A DNA stretch of 42,651 nt. Source: a virus. Below, piece by piece: positions 36,820 through 42,651 of this stretch; position 1 is the stretch's first letter; each line of letters starts with the position of its first letter. Both the position numbers and the translations under genes were made by a program. Where the stretch lies: positions 1 through 42,651 of the IMG/VR virus record IMGVR_UViG_3300009537_000045, one strand, 5' to 3'. The notes below the pieces were generated by a model. It saw nothing but the letters and a program-made list of their open reading frames with translations. It made no database searches and was not told the origin of the DNA.

Positions 36820-36843
36820 TGTATTTGTAAGATCAACCGGCAG
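36820..36843 (+). repeat. 24-base leader repeat, copy 2
   Basis: Identical over 24 bases to 36460-36483, again directly before the ribosome site (GGAGAC) of a gene. Flanking bases differ, so the repeat itself is under selection or recently copied. Confidence 0.8.
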
Positions 36844-36852
36844 GAGACAAAT

Positions 36853-37263
36853 ATGAGAATCACAGTAAGTGCGACTTACCCGGAAAGTGAGGTACGCGAA
36901 ATGCTTTCATTCGCTGCTAAGCATGTTGAACTAAAACATTCAAAGCTCCGTGTGAAGGTAAAGAACTCAAGAAGCCAATTCCGAGGAATGGCTTATCGCA
37001 TAGCTTACCTACATTCTGATCGTGCTTCGGGAAGTGAAGGGCTTGTAACGATTGGTATCGGTAAGCCGGACAAGTTTCCTTATTCGAGTAATTCAACTCA
37101 CGAGCTTCGAGACTGGAAAGAAGCACTCGTGTTTGTTGCGGCACATGAATTTTCCCATCAGGTAGATTTCAAGGCCGGACGGAAAACTTCCGAAGTCTCT
37201 GCTAATCGCGATGGCCGAACGGCTGTCGCCGCGTGGCGGAATAAACAGACTGGCCTAACTTAA
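36853..37263 (+). CDS. small HExxH putative zinc metalloprotease-like protein (136 aa)
   Basis: VFVAAHEFSHQVDF holds H98-E99-x-x-H102, the zincin motif, and E114 in KTSEVSAN is well placed as a third ligand. The N-terminal half is beta/alpha (MRITVSATYPESEVREMLSFAAKHV). A compact single-domain zincin; substrate unknown. GGAGAC precedes the ATG after the 24-base leader repeat. Confidence 0.65.
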   Translation: MRITVSATYPESEVREMLSFAAKHVELKHSKLRVKVKNSRSQFRGMAYRIAYLHSDRASGSEGLVTIGIGKPDKFPYSSNSTHELRDWKEALVFVAAHEFSHQVDFKAGRKTSEVSANRDGRTAVAAWRNKQTGLT

Positions 37264-37278
37264 CTGGAGGATGGAACC

Positions 37279-37479
37279 ATGAACGACAAGGCAAGTCGCG
37301 AGGTACATAAAGAATGTACACACGGATACGATATCAGGGCAACTTGTGTTCATTGCTTATTGAAGCAACGCGACGAATTGCTGGAAGTGCTACAACGTGC
37401 GCTGCCGGAAATATCAGTGTACGGGGGCGCTGAAATGCTTGCTGAGGCACGCAACGCCATCGCCAACGCCAAAGACTAA
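37279..37479 (+). CDS. small protein with CxxC (66 aa)
   Basis: GGAGG-type site before the ATG. ECTHGYDIRATCVHCLLKQRDELLEVLQRAL, with Cys/His residues followed by a helix. Typical small phage early protein; function unknown. Confidence 0.65.
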   Translation: MNDKASREVHKECTHGYDIRATCVHCLLKQRDELLEVLQRALPEISVYGGAEMLAEARNAIANAKD

Positions 37480-37483
37480 AGCC

Positions 37484-37834
37484 ATGACATTCACAGACAA
37501 AGCCTATTGGAACCAAGCGCAACGCGAATACGAGGCCGACGATATGCGAGAAGAAGCAATCAACAAGCGCGCCGCAAAGCTCTACGACTCCACGATGTCA
37601 CGGCTTCTCGAAAACAAGGCCGATGTCGGCGAAATCCTCTATCAACTCGTCGAGTCCGATTGTCTATCCGTGGACGTGGCTTGCGTGTGCCAGCTGATTT
37701 TCGAATCTAAGCGACGTCGCGACCCACTGCCGAGAGAAGCATGCACCGCCTTCGCGGATTCTGTTTACGAATTGGTGGCGCAGCGAATCTACAGACAATG
37801 CAAAGACCAAGCAGAGAAGGAGATAGAGCAATGA
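37484..37834 (+). CDS. hypothetical helical protein (116 aa)
   Basis: ATG at 37484, five bases after the previous stop. Charged helices ([40 protein letters not shown]), then [19 protein letters not shown]. Stop overlaps the pentapeptide gene start. No family recognised. Confidence 0.6.
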   Translation: MTFTDKAYWNQAQREYEADDMREEAINKRAAKLYDSTMSRLLENKADVGEILYQLVESDCLSVDVACVCQLIFESKRRRDPLPREACTAFADSVYELVAQRIYRQCKDQAEKEIEQ

Positions 37835-38454
37835 AATTTGAGATAAAGCATAAAATATCTGGATCGGTTTTATTTTCTTTAGAAACTGAAAATATAAAGC
37901 TGTGTCTGCAAGCAGCAATTGAATCTGGTGCGAACCTGGGCGGTGCGGACCTGGGCGGTGCGAACCTGGGCGGTGCTGACCTGCGCGATGCTGACCTGGG
38001 CGGTGCGAACCTGCGCGATGCGGACCTGCGCGATGCTGACCTGCGCGGTGCGTACCTGGGCGGTGCGTACCTGGGCGGTGCGGACCTGGGCGGTGCGAAC
38101 CTGGGCGGTGCTGACCTGGGCGGTGCGTACCTGGGCGGTGCTGACCTGCGCGGTGCGTACCTGCGCGGTGCGTACCTGGGCGGTGCGAACCTGGGCGGTG
38201 CGAACCTGCGCGGTGCGAACCTGCGCGATGCTGACCTGCGCGGTGCGTACTGGGTAATCAATGCTGGTCAACCAAACGGGTGGGCGTCATTCGGTTGGAT
38301 AAAAGACAAAACGATCATGGTCAAGGTCGGATGTCGAAACTTCACGTTATCGGAAGGGCGCGAATACTGGAAAGACAAAACCGATCGCCGCGAAGTATTA
38401 GCCGCCTTGGATTACATAGAGCGAGTGGCTGAATTACGAAAGTGGCTTAAATGA
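37831..38454 (+). CDS. pentapeptide repeat protein (207 aa)
   Basis: I chose the ATG at 37831 (AAGGAG upstream, ATGA overlap). After a 32-residue cap come 21 perfect A(N/D/Y)L(G/R)(G/D) repeats at residues 33-137, a right-handed quadrilateral beta-helix. The C-terminus ([33 protein letters not shown]) is a recognisable non-repeat cap seen with phage pentapeptide proteins. Such helices can mimic DNA, as MfpA and Qnr do with gyrase, but the target here is unknown. Neighbouring genes are early-type. Confidence 0.88.
   Translation: MKFEIKHKISGSVLFSLETENIKLCLQAAIESGANLGGADLGGANLGGADLRDADLGGANLRDADLRDADLRGAYLGGAYLGGADLGGANLGGADLGGAYLGGADLRGAYLRGAYLGGANLGGANLRGANLRDADLRGAYWVINAGQPNGWASFGWIKDKTIMVKVGCRNFTLSEGREYWKDKTDRREVLAALDYIERVAELRKWLK
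37927..38256 (+). repeat. 15-bp tandem repeats encoding pentapeptides
   Basis: About 22 units of 15 bases built on GCGNACCTGGGCGGT, differing at only a few positions. The nucleotide-level uniformity means recent amplification. It also opens long shadow ORFs in other frames. Confidence 0.9.
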
Positions 38455-38645
38455 TGGCCCTTGAACCCATCGCCCGCCTCACCGAGGCACTTGCCAAACT
38501 TGGTATCCGCGAAAGCGATGTCTTGATACTAGTCGATATGTGGCGTGACGATGCCGAAGTGGGAAGGTTTTTCAAGAAAATCGTGATCGCAGAAATATCG
38601 AAGCGAACGAAGAACCATCGGAGTGCTGACAGGAGGATTTTCTAA
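38451..38645 (+). CDS. small helical protein (64 aa)
   Basis: Overlaps the pentapeptide stop (ATGA). [44 protein letters not shown], a helical, possibly DNA-binding fold. Function unknown. Confidence 0.6.
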   Translation: MMALEPIARLTEALAKLGIRESDVLILVDMWRDDAEVGRFFKKIVIAEISKRTKNHRSADRRIF

Positions 38646-39328
38646 TGCATTATCACTTAGAAATAATTATGCCACCTACTACAGATATAGAAGGTGCGGT
38701 GAAACAAATCCTTGAGCCTTTCAATGAGCAACCGGAAAAGGAAGACGAAGACACGGATACTAGTAACGCATTCTGGGATTTTTTCGTAATCGGCGGTCGG
38801 TGGGCTGGGCAAAAGTTACTAGCTGGATACGACAAAGAAAAGCTCGAAGAATTTGAAAGATGGCTACATGAGCAGAAATTTACTGTCTCTGGACTTGTAG
38901 CCGGTAAACAAGAATTAAAACCGGAATCACAGATACCCATAGTTGATGCTAAGTGGAACGAAATGTTCCCGTTCGATCCGCCTATGGCGTGCCCGTTGTT
39001 CGCTCATTCCAACGATCAATACGGTCGCAATGGGCGCGGCACGTTGCCCATGGATGTGATTACGTTGGAATCGTTGCCTGAAAATCTTGAATGTTCTCGG
39101 GTAATTTTAGCTTGCCCCGACTGGAAAGGCGAAACGATAAAAGCGACTTACATGCTCTGCCAAGATCAGTGGAATGGCGTCAACCATATGCCTGTTAAAT
39201 GGGATGGGAAAATATCAACGGCACTCTCAATGTTTCGCGATAAACATAAAAATTATTCAGAAGAATACATTAACAGGACTGACCCAAAACCCAATTGGCT
39301 CGTGGTCACTATCGATTATCACAGTTAA
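38645..39328 (+). CDS. conserved hypothetical phage protein (227 aa)
   Basis: AGGAGG lies before the ATG. Starts [19 protein letters not shown], with NAFWDFFVIGGRWAGQKLL, a block I associate with uncharacterised phage and bacterial proteins. Later VILACPDWKGETIKATYML. Function unknown. Confidence 0.7.
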   Translation: MHYHLEIIMPPTTDIEGAVKQILEPFNEQPEKEDEDTDTSNAFWDFFVIGGRWAGQKLLAGYDKEKLEEFERWLHEQKFTVSGLVAGKQELKPESQIPIVDAKWNEMFPFDPPMACPLFAHSNDQYGRNGRGTLPMDVITLESLPENLECSRVILACPDWKGETIKATYMLCQDQWNGVNHMPVKWDGKISTALSMFRDKHKNYSEEYINRTDPKPNWLVVTIDYHS

Positions 39329-39340
39329 GGAGATTCATGC

Positions 39341-39466
39341 ATGAGGCTCCTACGCTACGACTACAACGAATCAATAGCCGTCTTTCGTTACCGTCAAGAT
39401 AACGTCTACACGCTCTATTGGGTGAAGGCTCCTTGGAGTGTGTTGAAGAATTTGGAGGTTAAATGA
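39341..39466 (+). CDS. small hypothetical protein (41 aa)
   Basis: AAGGAG lies 10 bases before the ATG at 39341; its TGA overlaps the next ATG. Sequence MRLLRYDYNESIAVFRYRQD then VYTLYWVKAPW, basic and aromatic. An out-of-frame ATG four bases earlier gives only 21 codons. Confidence 0.5.
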   Translation: MRLLRYDYNESIAVFRYRQDNVYTLYWVKAPWSVLKNLEVK

Positions 39467-39657
39467 CCGACTGGCGAATGTATCAACACCTGGAAGAACA
39501 GGAAAGGAGAATCTGCGACACACTAGATATTGTCCACCGTGAACTGGTGGAGACTGGAGTTATCACACTCGAAACCTTTACTGAACTTGTCTACAAAACT
39601 GGAGCACGCTATGACAAATGTAAACGACATCTACCCAGCCAAGGGCAACGCACTTAA
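39463..39657 (+). CDS. small helical protein (64 aa)
   Basis: ATGA overlap and TTTGGAGG upstream. MTDWRMYQHLEEQERRICDTLDIVHRELVETGVITLETF, helical. Its 3' end overlaps the SSB-like gene. Function unknown. Confidence 0.6.
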   Translation: MTDWRMYQHLEEQERRICDTLDIVHRELVETGVITLETFTELVYKTGARYDKCKRHLPSQGQRT

Positions 39658-39958
39658 AGCAGCAGATTTGAATGGTCGGACCTACGAACTCGAAATTTCC
39701 GGTTACGAGACCGTTACTTTCGAGAACGGCAAAAAGCTGGTTCTCAAATTCGCGGGTCGGGAAAAGACGTTGGTATGTAACAAGACCAACGCCATGATTA
39801 TCGCCGCTGCGCATGGGAGCAATCCCGATTCATGGGTGAACAAGAAGATTGACGTGTACCCGGACAAAACTACTTTTCAGGGATCGTTGGTTGATTGCAT
39901 TCGCGTGAGAATTCCGGCACCGAAAGCAGAACTAGACGATTCAGACATTCCATTTTGA
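39611..39958 (+). CDS. SSB-like single-strand DNA-binding protein (115 aa)
   Basis: The OB-like core, LKAADLNGRTYELEISGYETVTFENGKKLVLKFAGREKTLVCNKTNAMIIAAAHG, matches a phage family with this NKTNA block. The acidic C-terminal tail ends DDSDIPF, the tip bacterial SSBs use to recruit repair and replication proteins. Start chosen at the ATG giving MTNVNDIYPAKGNALKA. Paired with the Gp157 gene downstream, a frequent phage recombination neighbourhood. Confidence 0.75.
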   Translation: MTNVNDIYPAKGNALKAADLNGRTYELEISGYETVTFENGKKLVLKFAGREKTLVCNKTNAMIIAAAHGSNPDSWVNKKIDVYPDKTTFQGSLVDCIRVRIPAPKAELDDSDIPF

Positions 39959-39983
39959 TCCCATTTTAAGTAGAGGCTAAGCC

Positions 39984-40481
39984 ATGACACTGCCAGCACT
40001 GTATGAAATTGCGAATGAATACCGGGAAGCCCTGGAAAAGCTCGCCGATATGGACCTACCACAAGAAGTTATAGCTGACACCTTGGAAGCGGTCACCGGC
40101 AATCTTGAAGTTAAGGCAACCAATGTCGCAATGTTCGCAAGAAATCTGGAATCGTTGGCGGAGTCGATCAAGGAAGCCGAAGCCCAGATGGCGCATCGAC
40201 GTAAAGTGATCGAGAACCGTGCCGATTCCATACGCAGTTACATTAAGACCTGTATGGAGTCGGCCGGTGTTTCGAAGATCGATTGTCCGTATTTCAGTCT
40301 GGCAATCAGAAAGAATCCTCCGGCGGTAATCATTGAAGGTAATGTGCCAAAAGAATACATGCGCTTCCCTGAACCACCGCCACCAACACCGGATAAGACG
40401 GCTATTGCCAAAGCACTAAAAGAAGGCAAGACAATTGAAGGCGCTTATCTATCGCAAGGGACGAGGTTAGACATCAAATAA
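39984..40481 (+). CDS. siphovirus Gp157-family protein (165 aa)
   Basis: LPALYEIANEYREALEKLADMDLP, then AMFARNLESLAESIKEAEAQMAHRRKVIENRADSIRSYIKTCMESAG, is the Gp157 family pattern of coiled helices. FSLAIRKNPPAVIIEG and PPPPTPDKTAIAKALKEGK complete it. Usually found by SSB/recombinase genes. Role poorly known; linked to phage resistance in streptococci. Confidence 0.88.
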   Translation: MTLPALYEIANEYREALEKLADMDLPQEVIADTLEAVTGNLEVKATNVAMFARNLESLAESIKEAEAQMAHRRKVIENRADSIRSYIKTCMESAGVSKIDCPYFSLAIRKNPPAVIIEGNVPKEYMRFPEPPPPTPDKTAIAKALKEGKTIEGAYLSQGTRLDIK

Positions 40482-40499
40482 AGAAGGCTGGTTTATAAG

Positions 40500-40619
40500 A
40501 TGCGACTAGAACTGCTTCTAGTAATCATCTTGATGATCGCTGCATTGGTTTGGAGTGTACTTTACTTTCCTCAATACCAGTGCAGACAATTGGCGAATAG
40601 CGTGGAGGTGTGCAGGTGA
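40500..40619 (+). CDS. small membrane protein (39 aa)
   Basis: GAAGG upstream of ATG at 40500. MRLELLLVIILMIAALVWSV is one transmembrane helix; a short Cys-containing tail follows. Similar to small phage membrane peptides; function unknown. Confidence 0.5.
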   Translation: MRLELLLVIILMIAALVWSVLYFPQYQCRQLANSVEVCR

Positions 40620-40690
40620 ATTTCAGACGTACCCGGAACCATGTTTCGTTTTCTGTGCTTAGCCGAGACGGTACGGTAGGCGGCCCCTAA
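40616..40690 (+). CDS. possible 24-residue peptide
   Basis: GTG start overlapping the previous stop with GGAGG upstream; MNFRRTRNHVSFSVLSRDGT. Too short to judge beyond coupling. Confidence 0.3.
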   Translation: MNFRRTRNHVSFSVLSRDGTVGGP

Positions 40691-40800
40691 TGTGCGGCTG
40701 GAGTAATCGCGCTACGAGAACGCCTGGAAGCAGGAGCGCACGATACGGCGTGACTTTGTGGGTGGGAGAGAAACCCTCAATGAATCCGCCCGCAACCTAA
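40690..40800 (+). CDS. possible 36-residue basic peptide
   Basis: ATG overlaps the preceding stop (TAATG). MCGWSNRATRTPGSRSARYG, Arg/Ser-rich, ends NPPAT. The segment may instead be an untranslated leader of the next gene, which has its own GGAG. Confidence 0.25.
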   Translation: MCGWSNRATRTPGSRSARYGVTLWVGEKPSMNPPAT

Positions 40801-40809
40801 GGAGAAACA

Positions 40810-41178
40810 ATGATCGACTACACGAAACCAGTACGCACTGTCGGTACTCCAGGAAGACCGGAAACAAAGCAATCCGTAGAGATTAAGTTTACGGACGGGC
40901 GCGGGGATTACTCAGTAGCCGGATACGTTGGCGACGATGACGTGCTACTAAACTGGATGGCATCTGGAAAGTATGGCGCAGGTAGCAAGGCGGACGATTT
41001 TGACCTCGAAAACTACGAACCTGAACAGTACGAGTGGCGGAATATTTACGAACGCCCTGATGGGACGCGGTACACAGCGCCGACATATGGCGACGATGAC
41101 GGCACACGGTACAGAATCATCCGACACAAACTAATCGGCCGTCGCAAAATCAAACTTGACGCGACGTTTGATGAATGA
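40810..41178 (+). CDS. hypothetical protein (122 aa)
   Basis: AAGGAG precedes the ATG. Acidic beta-rich sequence (VEIKFTDGRGDYSVAGYVGDDDVLLNW) with several Asp/Tyr runs. No family recognised; standing behind a clear ribosome site. Confidence 0.65.
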   Translation: MIDYTKPVRTVGTPGRPETKQSVEIKFTDGRGDYSVAGYVGDDDVLLNWMASGKYGAGSKADDFDLENYEPEQYEWRNIYERPDGTRYTAPTYGDDDGTRYRIIRHKLIGRRKIKLDATFDE

Positions 41179-41181
41179 ATC

Positions 41182-41328
41182 CACCCGCAAGGGTGTTTTG
41201 GGATAGCGGCTGCTGCGAAATGCGCGGACTTAAACCACGTCCCGGTTCCTAAGGGCTTGCCGAAAGGCTCGCGATCCGACCGAACCAGCAAGAATAGGGC
41301 GCCGTAGTAGCGAACGGCCAGCAGCCGC
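41182..41328 (+). ncRNA. candidate multi-branched structured RNA
   Basis: A 176-base gap between two genes contains a perfect 10-pair closing stem, GCGGCTGCTG (41206-41215) with CAGCAGCCGC (41319-41328). Inside are GGAC/GTCC (41226-41229 with 41239-41242), GGTTC/GAACC (41244-41248 with 41282-41286) enclosing a GCC-GAAA-GGC hairpin, and GCCGT/ACGGC (41301-41305 with 41314-41318) stacked on the closing stem. A separate CACCC-GCAA-GGGTG hairpin (41182-41195) precedes it, followed by TTTT. A 25-codon ORF overlapping the upstream stop (41175-41252) is the only coding alternative. No known RNA family recognised. Confidence 0.5.
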
Positions 41329-41354
41329 GATTCTCAAACTGAGTAGGAGGAAAG

Positions 41355-41531
41355 ATGAAAAAGCAGTGGTTTGTCCGTTTCCAAGAGAACGGCGGTGAAT
41401 ACGAAGGCTGTCTACTTGTGACCGCTGAAAAGATTAGGCGTTGTCGTAATGATGGACGAGCATTTATCGCAGACAACGTTCACATACAGATCGATGAAGC
41501 AATAATCGAAATAAGGCGAGCCAGAGACTAG
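41355..41531 (+). CDS. small protein (58 aa)
   Basis: AGGAGGAAAG directly before the ATG. MKKQWFVRFQENGGEYEGCL then EIRRARD; beta-rich and basic. Immediately downstream of the structured RNA candidate, which may be its leader. Confidence 0.6.
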   Translation: MKKQWFVRFQENGGEYEGCLLVTAEKIRRCRNDGRAFIADNVHIQIDEAIIEIRRARD

Positions 41532-41533
41532 CC

Positions 41534-41710
41534 ATGCCCTGCAAATTCATCTGCGACGACGATAAGCCAGTGTGCCGAGAATGCGGCGGAACGGGCGTTA
41601 CTCCCTGTACCTGCGAGGAGGAGTGCGCGATCTATCCGTGCTCCACAAGTGGACCATGCGGTTGTCAAAGCGCCAACCAAACCACCAAGACTGAGAGGAT
41701 GAAATGGTAA
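41534..41710 (+). CDS. cysteine-rich small protein (58 aa)
   Basis: Ten cysteines: PCKFICDDDKPVCRECGGTG, then TPCTCEEECAIYPC and PCGC. The CRECGGTG element resembles a DnaJ-type zinc knuckle. Starts two bases after the previous stop. Confidence 0.55.
   Translation: MPCKFICDDDKPVCRECGGTGVTPCTCEEECAIYPCSTSGPCGCQSANQTTKTERMKW
41687..41700 (+). repeat. AAGACTGAGAGGAT initiation repeat, copy 1
   Basis: Identical 14-base element holding the ribosome site GAGAGG, found again at 41878-41891 and 42051-42064, each before a small gene. Confidence 0.8.
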
Positions 41711-41874
41711 ACATAGAAGATGTAGTTCTCAAACTTTGCGACGCAGTAGATTTTTTGGCCGATAAGGTTCAGGAACTCAACCCAGGTTGCGATCTGAGTC
41801 CCGTTCGAGACTATTTAAGCGCGGCCCAAGAGTACGCAAGGATGTTTGGGGAGAAATCCAAGGCAAATAACTGA
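41704..41874 (+). CDS. small helical protein (56 aa)
   Basis: Start follows the AAGACTGAGAGGAT element; overlaps the previous gene. MVNIEDVVLKLCDAVDFLAD, then VRDYLSAAQEYARMF, helical. Function unknown. Confidence 0.55.
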   Translation: MVNIEDVVLKLCDAVDFLADKVQELNPGCDLSPVRDYLSAAQEYARMFGEKSKANN

Positions 41875-41877
41875 ATC

Positions 41878-41891
41878 AAGACTGAGAGGAT
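41878..41891 (+). repeat. AAGACTGAGAGGAT initiation repeat, copy 2
   Basis: Exact copy, five bases before a GTG start at 41897. Confidence 0.8.
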
Positions 41892-41896
41892 TAACA

Positions 41897-42058
41897 GTGA
41901 ATAGATATTTCCCAGTGGCGTGCCCTAAGTGTGGATGGGAAGGTTCAAGCGAGCATGTTGAAGGCGGCGGTCAGATCGCTGATACAGGAGATTACGACGA
42001 TATGTTCTGCCCGGATTGTTTCAAGAAAGGCGAATTGGTAATTGTAGATGAAGACTGA
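41897..42058 (+). CDS. zinc-ribbon protein (53 aa)
   Basis: GTG start behind copy 2 of the initiation repeat. VACPKCGWEGSSEHV and DMFCPDCFKKGEL give two CxxC knuckles with an acidic tail (VIVDED). Small zinc ribbon. Confidence 0.65.
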   Translation: MNRYFPVACPKCGWEGSSEHVEGGGQIADTGDYDDMFCPDCFKKGELVIVDED

Positions 42059-42064
42059 GAGGAT
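42051..42064 (+). repeat. AAGACTGAGAGGAT initiation repeat, copy 3
   Basis: Exact copy whose first bases encode the end of the previous zinc ribbon and whose end is the ribosome site of the next gene. Confidence 0.8.
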
Positions 42065-42067
42065 GAG

Positions 42068-42157
42068 ATGATGGCCGTCCTAGAATTCGTTCCATACGCG
42101 ATTTTGTATTCTATTATCGGAATTCTGCTCGTGATCTGGGCAAGGAGGATGAGATGA
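42068..42157 (+). CDS. very small membrane protein (29 aa)
   Basis: Start behind copy 3 of the repeat. MMAVLEFVPYAILYSIIGIL then LVIWARRMR, one transmembrane helix with a basic end. Stop overlaps the next start. Confidence 0.45.
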   Translation: MMAVLEFVPYAILYSIIGILLVIWARRMR

Positions 42158-42564
42158 ACGAGGAACTGCGACAAAGATTCGCAATAGCGGCATTACAAGG
42201 AGAATTAGCCTCTCAGGACGCCCGCAACGACGGGAAAGGGACCGGTGTCGTAACGTCAGACTATGCGCAAGATTTCGCTAAGAGAGTTTGGGATATTGCC
42301 GATGCGATGGTAGCTACTCAATCCCCCGCCATTGCGCCGGAGGGGGAGATGCCGAGAACTGACTGGATCAGCGTGAAGGATCGGCTTCCTGAAGAATCTT
42401 CTTCCGGAAAGAGGAACATAGTTCTGATTTGGTTTTGTGATCCCGACGGATGGCACGTGAACTTGGGAGAAATATCTACAGGGCATTGGCGGCCAATAGG
42501 CGGGAATGGAAATTTTGATGATCGAGTTACGCACTGGATGCCGCTACCAACAAAACCGGAGTAA
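42154..42564 (+). CDS. DUF551-domain protein (136 aa)
   Basis: C-terminal TDWISVKDRLPEESSSGKRNIVLIWFCDPDGWHVNLGEI ... HWRPIGGNG, ending VTHWMPLPTKPE, is the DUF551 pattern common in phages. The N-terminal half (LRQRFAIAALQGELASQ ... YAQDFAKRVWDIADAMV) is also a common phage module. AAGGAGG precedes the ATG. Function unknown. Confidence 0.85.
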   Translation: MNEELRQRFAIAALQGELASQDARNDGKGTGVVTSDYAQDFAKRVWDIADAMVATQSPAIAPEGEMPRTDWISVKDRLPEESSSGKRNIVLIWFCDPDGWHVNLGEISTGHWRPIGGNGNFDDRVTHWMPLPTKPE

Positions 42565-42567
42565 CCC

Positions 42568-42651
42568 ATGACTGATGGCTGGCTAGGCAAGCAACTCGAA
42601 TCGGCGAGCGATGAAGTGCGGCGGCGTAAAGAGTGTTGCCCGCATAGCTTT
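42568..42651 (+). CDS. N-terminal part of a small protein, cut by the window edge
   Basis: ATG three bases after the previous stop; 28 codons (MTDGWLGKQLESASDEVRRR...) run to the last base with no stop. In frame with the ORF at 1-114 if the sequence is circular. Confidence 0.5.
   Translation, partial: MTDGWLGKQLESASDEVRRRKECCPHSF

Noticed and set aside
37707-38271. Long ORFs on the minus strand and in a second plus frame across the pentapeptide region
   Set aside because: They are forced open by the 15-base tandem repeat and consist of monotonous translated repeats without ribosome sites.

Overview
This window reads as most or all of the genome of a tailed, short-tailed (podovirus-type) phage of a Gram-negative host. 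The virion block has large terminase, portal, scaffold, an N4-gp56-type major capsid protein, a gp4-like adaptor, a gp10-like nozzle and three internal/ejection-type proteins in the P22 order. No tape measure, tail-tube or baseplate genes are seen. I found no integrase, CI-type repressor, DNA polymerase, helicase, primase, tRNA, rRNA, CRISPR array or insertion sequence. The two window ends are in the same reading frame: the cut ORF at 42568-42651 would continue into the cut ORF at 1-114. This fits a circularly permuted or circular assembly but does not prove it.

Layout. (1) 1-457 and 839-1168: small rightward genes, probably the end of the rightward module that fills 36.5-42.65 kb. (2) 26.1 kb down to about 1.1 kb, leftward: small terminase, then a 6-kb sugar/glycosylation cassette (19.07-25.25 kb), then large terminase, portal, scaffold, capsid, terminator, adaptor, nozzle, internal virion proteins, fibre proteins flanking a secreted beta-helix lipoprotein, and a lysis cluster (GH108 muramidase, TM/coiled-coil protein, GTA-type 3TM holin-like protein, small exported protein). 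(3) 26.28-27.62 kb: a rightward cluster of six very small genes driven by a consensus-like promoter with an embedded palindrome, with hairpins in its gaps. (4) 36.37 down to 27.66 kb, leftward: an HTH protein, small membrane and zinc-ribbon proteins, NinB, NinG, a zinc-finger protein in the position of lambda Q, then a promoter-palindrome-terminator array resembling lambda pR'-tR', then a second virion/exported module. (5) 36.5-42.65 kb, rightward: early-type small genes including an HExxH protein, a 21-repeat pentapeptide protein, an SSB-like protein, a Gp157-family protein and a DUF551 protein.

Most striking points. The cassette between the terminase subunits encodes GDP-mannose 4,6-dehydratase plus a ColD-like PLP enzyme whose catalytic lysine is replaced by histidine. 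This is the colitose-type route to a 3,6-dideoxy sugar, and it is accompanied by four glycosyltransferase-like proteins and a radical SAM/SPASM protein. There are also three non-coding structured candidates: 27238-27322, a promoter-to-terminator RNA antisense to the leftward operon at about 34353-34443, and 41182-41328. Replication functions appear to be left to the host, or lie outside the window.
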